A stretch of DNA of 64,000 nucleotides from Hymenobacter nitidus (GCF_020447315.1 NZ_JAJADQ010000002.1:248001-312000), one strand, 5' to 3'; numbered from the stretch's first letter, positions 1 through 8,439 are shown. The notes: generated by a model from the sequence alone, not told the origin. A program made the numbers and translations.

Positions 1-1
1 G

Positions 2-286
2 CTGGGGCGCATTGCCGTGGTGGCCGAGGCCAGCAGCGCCAGCCTGCTGCGCCTGAGCGTGCGCGACAACGGCAAGGGCATCGACCCGGCATACCACACC
101 CTTATTTTCGACAAGTTCTTCCAGGCCAAAAACCAGACGACCCGCAAGCCGGAAGGCTCGGGCCTGGGCTTGGCCATCACCAAAAAGATTGTGGCGCTGC
201 ACGCGGGCCGCATCTGGGTGGAAAGCCAGCCCGAACAGGGCGCCTGCTTCACCCTGGAGCTGCCCACGGCCCCGGCCACCGTCTGA
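2..286 (+). CDS. Sensor histidine kinase, C-terminal fragment (cut by window start)
   Basis: Only the last 94 codons are present; the frame is open to the window edge, so the gene begins upstream. The visible part is the second half of a GHKL ATPase domain: the G1 box (DNGKGID), an F box around FDKFFQ, and the G2 box (GSGLGLAI) that closes over ATP. It ends in the usual beta strands (GRIWVESQPEQGACFTLELP). Such kinases autophosphorylate a histidine and pass the phosphate to a response regulator. The next gene, 49 bases downstream on the same strand, is a lone receiver protein and is the obvious candidate partner (inference). Sensor type and dimerisation domain are not visible. Confidence 0.92.
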   Translation: MGRIAVVAEASSASLLRLSVRDNGKGIDPAYHTLIFDKFFQAKNQTTRKPEGSGLGLAITKKIVALHAGRIWVESQPEQGACFTLELPTAPATV

Positions 287-335
287 GCCGCCCGTTTTGA
301 GCCCCGTTTCCCCACCCTTTTTCCGCCGCTGAGTT

Positions 336-719
336 ATGAGCGCCCCCCAGATCCTGATTGTCGATGACGAGCCCAACATCGTCATGTCCCTTGAATTCCT
401 GATGCGCAAGAGCGGCTATCAGGTGGGTATTGCCCGCAACGGCACCGAGGCCCTGGAGGCCATCGACCACACCGCCTACGACGTGATTCTGCTCGATATT
501 ATGATGCCCGACGTGGATGGCTACCACGTGTGCCAGCACGTGAAAAGCCGGCCCGATCGGCAGCACACCAAGGTGATTTTCCTCAGTGCCAAAAGCAAGG
601 AAGCCGACATTCAGCGCGGCTACGACGTGGGCGCCGACCTCTACATTCCCAAGCCTTTCAGTACCCGGCAGCTGATGGAAAAGGTAAAGGCGCTGGTAGC
701 CGCCCCAGCCTCCGGCTAA
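336..719 (+). CDS. Single-domain response regulator (CheY-like receiver)
   Basis: The 127 residues form one receiver domain and nothing more. The acidic pair is D10/D11, the phospho-acceptor is D54 in ILLDIMMPD, the conserved Thr/Ser position is S84 (FLSAK) and the switch lysine is K106 (YIPKPF). No DNA-binding or enzymatic output domain follows, so signalling must go through protein contacts or a phosphorelay. It lies 49 bases after a histidine kinase and 74 bases before acs, all on one strand, so a co-transcribed sensor-receiver-acs unit is plausible. In Vibrio and Pseudomonas the CrbS/CrbR two-component system controls acs, but CrbR has a DNA-binding domain that this protein lacks. Confidence 0.93.
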   Translation: MSAPQILIVDDEPNIVMSLEFLMRKSGYQVGIARNGTEALEAIDHTAYDVILLDIMMPDVDGYHVCQHVKSRPDRQHTKVIFLSAKSKEADIQRGYDVGADLYIPKPFSTRQLMEKVKALVAAPASG

Positions 720-793
720 CTACCGCCTTGCTGCCCCGGCCACTTGGGCCGCTGTTCCGTTTTAACTCTCCACCTCCCTAATTCCCTAGTCTT

Positions 794-2710
794 ATGCCCC
801 TCAGCCATTCCCGCATCCGCACGTTTGAAGAGTACCAGGACGCCTACCAGCGCAGCATCGACAACCCCGAGCAGTTCTGGGCCGACGTGGCCGAGCCCTT
901 TACCTGGCGCCGCAAGTGGAACACGGTGCTCAAAGCCGACATGGTAAACGGCCACAACGAGTGGTTTGGCGGCGCCAAGCTCAACATCACCGAAAACTGC
1001 CTGGACCGCCACCTGGCCACCCGCGGCAACAAGCTGGCCCTCATCTGGGAGCCCAACGACCCCAAGACCCGCCAGATTCGCTACACCTACCGCGAGCTAC
1101 ACCAGCAGGTGTGCCAGTTTGCCAACGTGCTGCTGAACAACGGCGTGGAAAAAGGCGACCGGGTCTGCCTCTACATGCCCATGATTCCGCAGCTGGCCAT
1201 TGCCGTGCTGGCCTGCGCCCGCATCGGGGCGGTGCACTCGGTTATCTTCGCCGGCTTCAGCAGCACTGCCATTGCCGACCGCGTCAACGATGCCCAGGCC
1301 ACCGTGGTTTTGACCTCCGACGGCCTGAACCGTGGCCCCAAGCAGATTCCGGTGAAGCGCGTGGTGGATGAGGCCCTGGAACACTGCCCCTCGGTGCGCC
1401 GCGTGATTGTAGTCGAGCACCTGGGCTGGCCCGTGCACATGCAGGAAGGCCGCGACGTCTGGTACCACCAGGAAGCCGAAGAGGCCGCCAAAACCTGCCC
1501 GGCCGAGGAAATGGACGCCGAAGACCTGCTCTTTATCCTCTATACCTCGGGCAGCACCGGCAAGCCCAAGGGCGTAGTGCACACCACCGCCGGTTACATG
1601 GTGTGGGCCGACTACACGTTCCGCAACGTGTTTCAGGTCGAGGAAAACGACATTTACTGGTGTACCGCCGACATTGGCTGGGTTACGGGCCACTCGTATC
1701 TGCTCTACGGGCCGCTGCTCAATGGCGCCTCCACGCTCATGTTCGAGGGCGTGCCTACTTACCCCGATGCCGGCCGCTTCTGGGAGGTTATCGACAAGCA
1801 CGGCGTAACCGTGTTCTACACCGCGCCCACTGCCATTCGCAGCCTGATGGCCACGCCCCTGGACAACGTGCTCAGCTACTCGCTCGACTCGCTACGCATC
1901 CTGGGCTCAGTGGGGGAGCCCATCAACGAGGAAGCCTGGTACTGGTACTACACCCACGTGGGCAAGGAGCGCTGCCCCGTCATCGACACGTGGTGGCAGA
2001 CCGAAACCGGCGGCGTGATGATTTCGGCCCTGGCGGGCGTGTCGCCCACCAAGCCGGCCCACGCGGGGCAGCCGCTGCCGGGCGTGCAGCCCGTGCTGCT
2101 CACCCAGGAAGGCCAGGAAATTGAAGGCAACGACCAGGAAGGCTACCTGGCCATCAAGCAGCCCTGGCCCGGCATCATCCGCACCACCTACGGCGACCAT
2201 GACCGCGCCAAACAGACGTATTTCGGGCCCTACCCGGGCTACTACTTCACCGGCGACGGGGCCCGGCGCGACGAAAACGGCCTCTACCGCATCATCGGGC
2301 GCGTCGACGACGTGATAAACGTGAGCGGCCACCGCTTCGGTACGGCTGAAATCGAAAACGCCATCAACCAGAACGCCAACGTGGTGGAAAGCGCCGTGGT
2401 GGGCTACCCCCACGATGTGAAGGGCCAGGGCATCTATGCCTTCGTGATATGCCGCGCCGGCGCCTGCGACAGTGACGCCGACAAGCCCCACGTGGAGGCC
2501 AGCATCATCGAAACCGTGGTGGCCGAAATTGGTAAGATTGCCAAGCCCGACAAGATTCAGCTGGTATCGGGGCTGCCCAAAACCCGCTCGGGCAAAATCA
2601 TGCGCCGCATTCTGCGCAAGGTGGCCGAGGGCGAAACCAGCAACATCGGCGACGTAACCACGCTGCTGGACCCGGCCGTGGTGGATGAGATAATCAACGG
2701 CCGCAAGTAG
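794..2710 (+). CDS. acs: Acetyl-CoA synthetase (AMP-forming)
   Basis: This cytoplasmic enzyme activates acetate with ATP to acetyl-AMP and then transfers it to CoA. The 638-residue length matches the family (about 650). The adenylate-forming signature YTSGSTGKPKGVVHT lies at about residues 250-264. The W-W-Q-T-E-T-G motif that contacts the adenylate is near residue 400, and the C-terminal PKTRSGKIMRR motif is at about 595-605; its lysine is the one acetylated and silenced in characterised Acs proteins. The ATG at 794 fits the family N-terminus. A strong hairpin terminator follows the stop. The gene lies downstream of a kinase-receiver pair, which suggests regulated acetate use (inference). 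Confidence 0.97.
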   Translation: MPLSHSRIRTFEEYQDAYQRSIDNPEQFWADVAEPFTWRRKWNTVLKADMVNGHNEWFGGAKLNITENCLDRHLATRGNKLALIWEPNDPKTRQIRYTYRELHQQVCQFANVLLNNGVEKGDRVCLYMPMIPQLAIAVLACARIGAVHSVIFAGFSSTAIADRVNDAQATVVLTSDGLNRGPKQIPVKRVVDEALEHCPSVRRVIVVEHLGWPVHMQEGRDVWYHQEAEEAAKTCPAEEMDAEDLLFILYTSGSTGKPKGVVHTTAGYMVWADYTFRNVFQVEENDIYWCTADIGWVTGHSYLLYGPLLNGASTLMFEGVPTYPDAGRFWEVIDKHGVTVFYTAPTAIRSLMATPLDNVLSYSLDSLRILGSVGEPINEEAWYWYYTHVGKERCPVIDTWWQTETGGVMISALAGVSPTKPAHAGQPLPGVQPVLLTQEGQEIEGNDQEGYLAIKQPWPGIIRTTYGDHDRAKQTYFGPYPGYYFTGDGARRDENGLYRIIGRVDDVINVSGHRFGTAEIENAINQNANVVESAVVGYPHDVKGQGIYAFVICRAGACDSDADKPHVEASIIETVVAEIGKIAKPDKIQLVSGLPKTRSGKIMRRILRKVAEGETSNIGDVTTLLDPAVVDEIINGRK

Positions 2711-2720
2711 TGGCCCCAGA

Positions 2721-2757
2721 AAAAAAGCCCGGCCGGTACGTATACCGGCCGGGCTTT
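2721..2757 (+). terminator. Intrinsic terminator after acs
   Basis: An A-run leads into a GC-rich stem (AGCCCGGCCGGTA with its complement) around a short ACG-type loop, followed by TTTT. It lies 11 bases after the acs stop, and the next gene begins 140 bases on. Confidence 0.85.
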
Positions 2758-2772
2758 TCTGTGCGCTTGGCT

Positions 2773-2812
2773 GTAGCGACGCATATTTGCATCTCAATCG
2801 TTGCTGCCGTTG
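2773..2812. repeat. Dispersed GACGC palindromic repeat, copy 1
   Basis: The segment reads GTAGCGACGCATATTTGC then ATCTCAATCGTTGCTG. It is a slightly decayed copy of a repeat also seen at 13455-13488 (reverse orientation), 22871-22983 and 26137-26174, whose core is GTAGAGACGCATA-TTGCGTCTC. It lies in the gap between acs and the phosphatase gene. Confidence 0.7.
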
Positions 2813-2898
2813 TACAAGCAATCCGAATGGCGTGGTTTTGAATACCTAACGCGGGGGCAAGGTTGCGTTTCTACATGGCTTCGTCACTAGTAGTAAGC

Positions 2899-3474
2899 AT
2901 GGATATTTACCTGATCCGACACACGAGCGTGGCCACGGCGGCGGGCATTTGCTACGGGCAAAGCGACGTAGGCCTCAGTGAGCGGTACGAGCAGGAAAAA
3001 GCCCGCCTCTGCCAGGTGCTGGCCGCCGGCCTGGGCGCCGGGGCCGTGCGGGCCTACGCCAGCCCGTTGTCGCGCTGCCGCATTCTGGCCGAAGACGTGG
3101 TGGCCGTGCCCGTGTGCCTGGATGAGCGGCTGAAGGAATACCACTTCGGCAGGTGGGAGCTGCAGGCCTGGGCTGAGTTGCCCGGCCCGGAACTGGCTGC
3201 CTGGAAAGCCGATTTCGTAACCATGCCCGCGCCCGGTGGCGAGTCGTTTGAGCAGGTGCAGCAACGCGCCGTGGCTTTCCTGGCGGAAGTACTGACCGGC
3301 CCTGCCGCCGATGACGTGCTGATCTTTGCCCACGCCGCCCTTATCCGCACGCTTATCTGCCACTGCCTGGAGCTGCCGCTGGCCAACGCCTTTCGCCTGA
3401 ACATCGACTATGGCTCGGTTACCCGCTTGCGTCATGAGCACGGCCGGTTTCTGCTCGACTACGTGAACCGGTAG
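2899..3474 (+). CDS. Histidine phosphatase family protein (alpha-ribazole phosphatase-like)
   Basis: This 191-residue protein belongs to the phosphoglycerate-mutase-like histidine phosphatases. The N-terminus MDIYLIRHTS carries the catalytic RH motif (H8), and the second catalytic histidine is in FAHAALIRTL near residue 146. The short GICYGQSDVGLSE stretch resembles Bacteroidota CobC-type alpha-ribazole phosphatases, which act in cobalamin nucleotide-loop assembly, but no other cobalamin gene is near, so the substrate is uncertain. The frame is open from 2863. I chose the ATG at 2899 because the family begins directly with the strand that leads into RHT. A bidirectional terminator separates it from the convergent gene downstream. 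Confidence 0.85.
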   Translation: MDIYLIRHTSVATAAGICYGQSDVGLSERYEQEKARLCQVLAAGLGAGAVRAYASPLSRCRILAEDVVAVPVCLDERLKEYHFGRWELQAWAELPGPELAAWKADFVTMPAPGGESFEQVQQRAVAFLAEVLTGPAADDVLIFAHAALIRTLICHCLELPLANAFRLNIDYGSVTRLRHEHGRFLLDYVNR

Positions 3475-3534
3475 GGCACCCGTTTGGCTAAGCTGAGTAT
3501 ACAACCTGACGCAGCCCACGGCCGGATAAGCCAC

Positions 3535-3576
3535 GAAAAAGCCCTGCCGGTAGTTCTACCAGCAGGGCTTTTTCAA
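3535..3576. terminator. Bidirectional intrinsic terminator
   Basis: The stem AAAAAGCCCTGC/GCAGGGCTTTTT lies between two convergent genes, with A-tracts on one side and T-tracts on the other. It can stop transcription from both strands. Confidence 0.85.
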
Positions 3577-3594
3577 TAATACAGAAGTGCTAGG

Positions 3595-4134
3595 CTAGTA
3601 CCGGGGCCGGGCCGCCCGCCGCACTTCCTTTTTCTTTTTGTTGCCCGAGCTAAGCCAGACAACAGCACCGGCCGTAACGGCACCAATAATGCCCATCTTG
3701 GTCAGAAAGGCCGTCCGGTTGTGCTTCATCTCTACGGGGTAGCCCTTCTCAGCAAAGATGTTGGGCACTTTACCATGAGCCAGGTCCTCGATAATGCCTT
3801 CCACCACGTTTACGCGGTCGGCCAGCACCAAGGGCAGCCAGTGGCGGTAGCGGTTTTCGCTGTAGTTGAAGGCTGCCCGCCGAATCATACCGCTCAGGCC
3901 GCTCGGAGGCACGGTGGTACCATATACGGCCGAAATATTGGGCCGCTCCACCGACTGCAGCTTCTCGGTGTTGTCGGACTGCAATGAAGCCGGGCGGTGC
4001 TTGCTGTCCGGGTCCTGCGACACGTTCATGCGGGCCCGCATGGGGTAGGTGGGGTCGTTTTTGGGGTCAGCATCCACACCCCAGCCCGGAATTTGCTTGG
4101 GGTCGATGGGCGTATTTATTACGTTATTTTCCAT
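3595..4134 (-). CDS. Hypothetical protein with C-terminal membrane segment
   Basis: I do not recognise this 179-residue protein. The first 80 residues are polar and proline-rich with no signal peptide. The middle is amphipathic (RHWLPLVLADRVNVVEGIIEDLAHG). A hydrophobic stretch at about 148-165 (MGIIGAVTAGAVVWLSSG) is followed by a lysine/arginine-rich tail, as in a tail-anchored protein with its bulk in the cytoplasm. It lies 27 bases downstream of the zinc alcohol dehydrogenase on the same strand, so the two are probably co-transcribed. The ATG at 4134 is the only sensible start. Confidence 0.75.
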   Translation of the reverse strand: MENNVINTPIDPKQIPGWGVDADPKNDPTYPMRARMNVSQDPDSKHRPASLQSDNTEKLQSVERPNISAVYGTTVPPSGLSGMIRRAAFNYSENRYRHWLPLVLADRVNVVEGIIEDLAHGKVPNIFAEKGYPVEMKHNRTAFLTKMGIIGAVTAGAVVWLSSGNKKKKEVRRAARPRY

Positions 4135-4161
4135 GGTCAGTCAGCGTTTCGGGTTAGCGGA

Positions 4162-5301
4162 TTAAGGAATGAGCACGGTCTTGATGCAGTTGTCCAGCTT
4201 GGCGGAGAACATGCGGTAGCCGTCGGCCACTTCGGCCAGCGGCATCCGGTGCGTAATCAGTCCTTTGGGGTTAAGCGTCCCGTTCTGTACGTGCTCAATC
4301 AGGCGCGGCAGCAGGCGCTTCACCGATGCCTGGTTGCCCCGGATGGTGAGGCCCTTGTTCAGCACGTTGCCAATGGGAATCAGGTTGTCGGTAGGGCCAT
4401 ATACGCCTACAATCGACACCACCCCACCTTTCTTAACCGAGTTGATAGCCCAGTGCAGAGCCGTAGCCGAACCGGCCTGCAGCAGCAGCTTGCGGCCCGT
4501 AATGGTCTGCATCGTGTTGCCGGCCGCTTCGGCGCCTACCGCGTCGATAACCACGTCGGCTCCCATCCAGTCAGTCGTTTTCTTGATGAACACCACCGGG
4601 TCATTCATTTCCTTGAAGTTGTAAGCCTCGCAGTACGAGTAGTTGCGGGCAAATTCAAGGCGGTAGTCTTCCTGGTCGATGATGATAACCCGGCCGGCTC
4701 CGAAAAGCCAGGCGCAGCGGGCCGCCATGATACCAATCGGGCCGGCCCCAAACACCACCACCGTGTCGCCGGTCTGAATGCCCGCCATTTCGGCGGCCTG
4801 GTAGCCCGTAGGCACCACGTCGGTCAGCAGCACGGCATCGTCCAGGTCCATGCCTTCGGGAATGATGGTCGGGCCTACGTTGGCGTAGGGCACGCGGGCG
4901 TATTCAGCCTGGCCACCGTCGTAGCCGCCGGCCGTGTGCGAGTAGCCGAAAATGGCCCCCACGGCCGAAGCTTCGGTGTTCGACTCGTGGCAGTTGCCAT
5001 ACATGCCCTGGCGGCAGAAATGGCACTCGCCACAGGCAATGTTGAAGGGCACGATAACCCGGTCGCCTACTTTTACTTTCGTTACCTCGGAGCCAACCTC
5101 CACAATCTCGCCCACAAACTCGTGGCCAAACGTGGTACCTACGCGCGTATCGGGCACGTTGCCGTTGTAGAGGTGAAGGTCAGAGCCGCAGATGCAGGTG
5201 CGTAGAACTTTGACAATGGCATCCTGGGGATGCTTGATTTCGGGCATGGGCTTCTGCACGGCACGGACCCGTTTCGGGCCCCGGTAATCCATCGCTAGCA
5301 T
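4162..5301 (-). CDS. Zinc-dependent alcohol dehydrogenase, formaldehyde-dehydrogenase-like
   Basis: This is a 379-residue medium-chain dehydrogenase. The catalytic zinc ligands are visible in CICGSD and GHEFVGE, and the structural-zinc cysteine cluster is CGECHFCRQGMYGNC. The Rossmann motif GAGPIGIMAARCA starts the NAD(P) domain at about residue 184. The TTFGHEFVGEIVEVGSEV region and the missing insert resemble the glutathione-independent formaldehyde dehydrogenase and threonine dehydrogenase branch, common in Bacteroidota. The true substrate cannot be read from the sequence. It is the first gene of a likely two-gene unit with the hypothetical protein downstream. Confidence 0.9.
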   Translation of the reverse strand: MLAMDYRGPKRVRAVQKPMPEIKHPQDAIVKVLRTCICGSDLHLYNGNVPDTRVGTTFGHEFVGEIVEVGSEVTKVKVGDRVIVPFNIACGECHFCRQGMYGNCHESNTEASAVGAIFGYSHTAGGYDGGQAEYARVPYANVGPTIIPEGMDLDDAVLLTDVVPTGYQAAEMAGIQTGDTVVVFGAGPIGIMAARCAWLFGAGRVIIIDQEDYRLEFARNYSYCEAYNFKEMNDPVVFIKKTTDWMGADVVIDAVGAEAAGNTMQTITGRKLLLQAGSATALHWAINSVKKGGVVSIVGVYGPTDNLIPIGNVLNKGLTIRGNQASVKRLLPRLIEHVQNGTLNPKGLITHRMPLAEVADGYRMFSAKLDNCIKTVLIP

Positions 5302-5622
5302 AGGAATTTTGGTTGGTGGTACAAAAGAATAGATCTGTTTGCCCGGCGCAGCTCCCGAACCAGCCCTGAGCCAGTCCCGGCAGTGCGCGGGGTAGCTAGG
5401 TCTTACTACTCTATATTTCTAAAGTTTCGTGACCAAGTACAATTAACGGTAAATACGTATTTGCGCGCCTCTGTTGTCAGGGTAAATACGGAGCGTGAAG
5501 CAAGGCGTTAGTGTTCTGTTCGCCAGCAAGTCCCGGCAGAAAGTCGCTCTGACGTGTAGTGGTCTGAGCAGAAGTTAAGTATATTAAGTGGCTGATACAT
5601 CTCCATCCTACTAGCTCCGACC
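5302..5622. other. Intergenic region between divergent genes
   Basis: This 321-base gap separates the divergent dehydrogenase and the small proline-rich gene, so it should hold promoters for both. It becomes AT-rich after 5400. I see no exact TAnnTTTG box with a matching upstream element on either strand, and no repeat or RNA structure. Confidence 0.5.
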
Positions 5623-5820
5623 ATGAATACTCCATCAACTGAACCGCTGCAACCGACCAGCAACGGCCTAGAAAGCCTGGAAGAGTCCGTCCTGGGTGTC
5701 CTCCACATGCTGGACCCCGCTACAGCCCTCTACGAGTTGGAGCGCCTGGATGAGGATGTGCCACCCCCCCCTCCGGCTACGCCTTCAGCCCCGCCGTCAT
5801 CCGGCCCGGAGCTTCATTAG
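5623..5820 (+). CDS. Small acidic proline-rich hypothetical protein
   Basis: The 65-residue frame begins at an ATG after an AT-rich leader and ends 18 bases before a strong terminator, so it looks like a real short transcription unit. The protein is acidic, with a possible helix (GLESLEESVLGVLHMLD) and a disordered proline tail (a PPPPPP run, then PSAPPSSGP). There is no signal peptide or membrane segment. I do not recognise it. A competing frame on the other strand at 5508-5708 has no support. Confidence 0.5.
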   Translation: MNTPSTEPLQPTSNGLESLEESVLGVLHMLDPATALYELERLDEDVPPPPPATPSAPPSSGPELH

Positions 5821-5838
5821 CAGTAACTTATAACCATA

Positions 5839-5876
5839 GAAAAAGCCCCGGCTGACGAGCAGCCGGGGCTTTTTCT
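5839..5876. terminator. Bidirectional intrinsic terminator
   Basis: A near-perfect palindrome AGAAAAAGCCCCGGCT/AGCCGGGGCTTTTTCT with a 6-base loop lies between the small plus-strand gene and the convergent fahA. Confidence 0.9.
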
Positions 5877-5895
5877 ATGGTTGCTGCGCAACGTC

Positions 5896-7179
5896 TTATA
5901 GCGCCACGGCTGGCAGTACCGTGCCACGCACTTCGCCGAAGCCGATGCGCACGCCGTCTTTCTCGGCAAAGCCGCGCATGGTCACCGTGTCGCCGTCGAG
6001 CAGGAACTTGCGCTCCGAGCCATCGGCCAGGGGTAGGGGCTTAGTGCCCTTCCAGGCCAGCTCCAGCATCGAGCCGAACGAGTCGGGGGTGTGGCCGCTG
6101 ATGGTGCCGCTGGCGTACAGGTCGCCGACCTGCAGGTTGCAGCCGTTGCTGGTTTGGTGCGTAAGCTGCTGGGCCATGCTCCAGTACATATACCGGAAGT
6201 TAGAGCGGCACACGGTAGTTTCGGGGCCGCCGGTGGGCTGAATCGTTACTTCCAGGTTCAGGTCGAAGTTATGGGCATCAGGCTGGCGCAGGTAGAGCAG
6301 GGGCTCGGGCTCCTGCACGGGGCCGGCGGTGCGGAAGGGTTCCAGCGCGTCGAGCGTCACAACCCAGGGCGAGACGCTGCTGCCGAAGCTCTTGCCCAGA
6401 AACGGGCCCAGCGGCACATATTCCCAGCTCTGAATGTCGCGCGCGCTCCAGTCGTTAAACAAGACCAGTCCGAAAATATGCTCCTCGGCGTGCTGCAGCG
6501 GAATAGAGTGGCCCAGCTCGGTGCTTTTGCCGCCCACGAAGGCTACTTCCAGCTCAAAGTCCAGCTGCTGCGACGGGCCGAACGACGGCGCCGCCGCATC
6601 GGGAGCCTTGCGCTGCCCGTTGGGCCGGCGGATATCGGTGCCGCTGACCACGATGCTGCTGGCCCGGCCGTGGTAGCCAATTGGGATGTGACGCCAGTTG
6701 GGCAGCAAGGCATTGGCCGGGTCCCGGAACATGATGCCCACGTTGGTGGCATGCTCGATGCTGGAGTAGAAATCGGTGTAGTTGCCGGGCTTCACGGGGC
6801 GCAGCATTTCCACCTCGCGCTGGCGCACCAGGCAGGTGCGCATGGCTTCCTCATGGTCGCGCAGCTCGCCGTTGTCATGGCGCAGCAGTTCCGATACGCG
6901 TTGGCGCACGGCCCGCCACACCGGCCGGCCCAGGGCAATAAACTGGTTCAACGACCGGCGCCGGAACACCTTGGGCTGGGTCGGAATATCGAGGTCCTCG
7001 AAGAAGCCGAACTGGCTGACGGCGTACAGGTCCAGCACGTAGTCGCCGATGGCCACGCCCACCCGCGGGCCGCGCTCCGGGGTTTCGAAGATGCCGAAGG
7101 GCAGGTTCTGAATCGGAAAGTCGCTGGTCGGGGCAATGTCAATCCAGGAGTGCAAGGCAGGGTTATTCGGGTTAGGCAT
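5896..7179 (-). CDS. fahA: Fumarylacetoacetase
   Basis: The enzyme hydrolyses fumarylacetoacetate to fumarate and acetoacetate, the last step of tyrosine and homogentisate breakdown. The 427-residue length matches the family. An N-terminal SH3-like domain is followed by the FAH fold. Recognisable motifs are DFYSSIEHATNVG (catalytic-site region, about 135-147), the metal-binding FELEVAF stretch near 208, DWSARDIQSWEYVPLGPF near 242, and GTISGHTPDSFGSMLEL near 357. No other tyrosine-catabolic gene lies in the window. The ATG at 7179 gives a family-like N-terminus. A promoter-like box lies 59 bases upstream. Confidence 0.96.
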   Translation of the reverse strand: MPNPNNPALHSWIDIAPTSDFPIQNLPFGIFETPERGPRVGVAIGDYVLDLYAVSQFGFFEDLDIPTQPKVFRRRSLNQFIALGRPVWRAVRQRVSELLRHDNGELRDHEEAMRTCLVRQREVEMLRPVKPGNYTDFYSSIEHATNVGIMFRDPANALLPNWRHIPIGYHGRASSIVVSGTDIRRPNGQRKAPDAAAPSFGPSQQLDFELEVAFVGGKSTELGHSIPLQHAEEHIFGLVLFNDWSARDIQSWEYVPLGPFLGKSFGSSVSPWVVTLDALEPFRTAGPVQEPEPLLYLRQPDAHNFDLNLEVTIQPTGGPETTVCRSNFRYMYWSMAQQLTHQTSNGCNLQVGDLYASGTISGHTPDSFGSMLELAWKGTKPLPLADGSERKFLLDGDTVTMRGFAEKDGVRIGFGEVRGTVLPAVAL

Positions 7180-7237
7180 CGGAAGTAGGGGCGCGTTGCA
7201 CGCGCCTGGGCGTTAGGATCAGGATAGAAAGGCTCAC

Positions 7238-7245
7238 GGCAAAGA
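7238..7245 (-). promoter_or_regulatory. Candidate promoter -7 box for fahA
   Basis: Read on the minus strand the bases are TATCTTTG, an exact match to the Bacteroidota TAnnTTTG element, 59 bases before the fahA start. No clear -33 TTTG lies at the expected distance, so this is only a candidate. Confidence 0.45.
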
Positions 7246-7453
7246 TAGGAGAGGGAGCTGAACGGGGTGGCGGTTAGGCGGAATCAAGCGAAGCTGCCAC
7301 CTTGGAGTGCTACTTTGGCCGCTGTTCCGCTGTGTTTATGGAAGTAACTAATTAAGTGTAAATTTCAGAGGTGAATTTAGCCCGAAACAGAATTAACTAT
7401 TTTAATTATTAGAACCGAAAGCAGAATCTTTAAGAACAATAGAATATAGAATT

Positions 7454-7948
7454 ATGAAGCACCCTGAAACAATACGCAATAAAGTCAAGCTTGGTGGTAT
7501 ACTTAATGCATTGTTGGTCAGTTGGGTAACAATGGTTTTTGGTACCGGTTTTCTTATTTTTGTTTTTGCGCCAATTAAGCTTGTTAAATACAATTCAAAC
7601 TTCATAGCGAATGCCCTACGCTCTACTTGGGAAATAGGAGACGCCATGGGGCCGGCGGTGAAAATTTCCTACATTCTCCTTTTGGGGCTATTATTACTAG
7701 CCTTCAAAGGAGTGGTTAATAAAACCCGGACGTTTTCCTATCTGTTGCCGATTGTTTTCGCGGTGCTATCAGCAACGCTTGTGCTTGCATTCTTACCCGC
7801 TGAGTTTTCTAGGGGGTATGGCATCGGCCTCACGGGCGTCCGCTTCGATATAGGAGTGCTACCCATTTATTTCATGGGCGCAATTCTAAGCGGTTTAGCC
7901 TTTGGTATCGTTTTTAATGGGCTTGCTGAAAAACAGAAAGCAGTGTGA
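7454..7948 (+). CDS. AT-rich hypothetical integral membrane protein
   Basis: The 164-residue protein has four clear hydrophobic segments at about residues 16-38, 73-88, 97-114 and 134-154, with short polar loops, so it should sit in the inner membrane. I do not recognise a family. Both the gene and its 270-base upstream region are visibly AT-rich, with A/T-ending codons, unlike its GC-rich neighbours, which points to foreign or recently acquired DNA (inference). A bidirectional terminator lies 62 bases after the stop. The ATG at 7454 begins a plausible cytoplasmic N-terminus (MKHPETIRNKVKLG). Confidence 0.8.
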   Translation: MKHPETIRNKVKLGGILNALLVSWVTMVFGTGFLIFVFAPIKLVKYNSNFIANALRSTWEIGDAMGPAVKISYILLLGLLLLAFKGVVNKTRTFSYLLPIVFAVLSATLVLAFLPAEFSRGYGIGLTGVRFDIGVLPIYFMGAILSGLAFGIVFNGLAEKQKAV

Positions 7949-8010
7949 ATTTTTGCAAAAAAACAGACTGCATAATGGAGGCGTTCTACTCCCAGAATGG
8001 GGTAAAACAA

Positions 8011-8045
8011 AAAAAGCCAGCTCCCCGCAAGGGAAGCTGGCTTTT
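8011..8045. terminator. Bidirectional intrinsic terminator
   Basis: The stem AAAAGCCAGCT / AGCTGGCTTTT has A and T tracts on opposite sides, between the membrane-protein gene and the convergent Nfu-like gene. Confidence 0.85.
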
Positions 8046-8063
8046 CTACTTAACAAGCAAAGT

Positions 8064-8396
8064 CTAAAACTCCGGCGTGGGCACCGGGGCCGGCGACACG
8101 GGGTGGCCGGTCTGGCCGGCGGGCTGCTCGGCGAAGGGAGTGCCGTTGATAGCCTCGACCCGCACGATTTCGGGCACGGCCTTTTTCACCGATTCCTCGA
8201 CGCCGGCTTTCAGCGTCATCGGCGACATGGGGCAGGTGCCGCAAGCGCCCAGCAGCTCCAGCTGGAGCACCAGCTCGTCGGTGATGCCCAGCACGCGCAC
8301 GTTGCCGCCGTCGGCTGCCAGGTACGGGCGAATCGTGTCCAGGGCCTGCTCGACGCGGGACAACAAAGGATGCTCAAGAACAGCGGATGAATTCAT
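8064..8396 (-). CDS. NifU-like (Nfu) Fe-S cluster scaffold protein
   Basis: The protein is 110 residues. Residues 12-85 form the NifU C-terminal domain with the cluster-binding CxxC in GACGTCPMS (about residues 51-59). The preceding RPYLAADGGNVRVLG is typical of Nfu proteins, which hold and deliver 4Fe-4S clusters to target enzymes. The C-terminal 20 residues are proline-rich and probably disordered. It lies about 130 bases downstream of the Mrp ATPase on the same strand. Mrp and Nfu both act in Fe-S trafficking, so a shared role is likely. Confidence 0.92.
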   Translation of the reverse strand: MNSSAVLEHPLLSRVEQALDTIRPYLAADGGNVRVLGITDELVLQLELLGACGTCPMSPMTLKAGVEESVKKAVPEIVRVEAINGTPFAEQPAGQTGHPVSPAPVPTPEF

Positions 8397-8439
8397 GGAA
8401 ACGAAAGTGACACTGACGCCAGAATCAGCGGAATATGGG

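Noticed and set aside
3997..5205. Long open frame antisense to the alcohol dehydrogenase
   Set aside because: It is a mirror of a GC-rich gene: His/Val/Gly-rich composition and no domain.
5508..5708. Minus-strand frame opposite the small proline-rich gene
   Set aside because: No promoter, no plausible product, and it crosses the region that should hold the promoter of the plus-strand gene.
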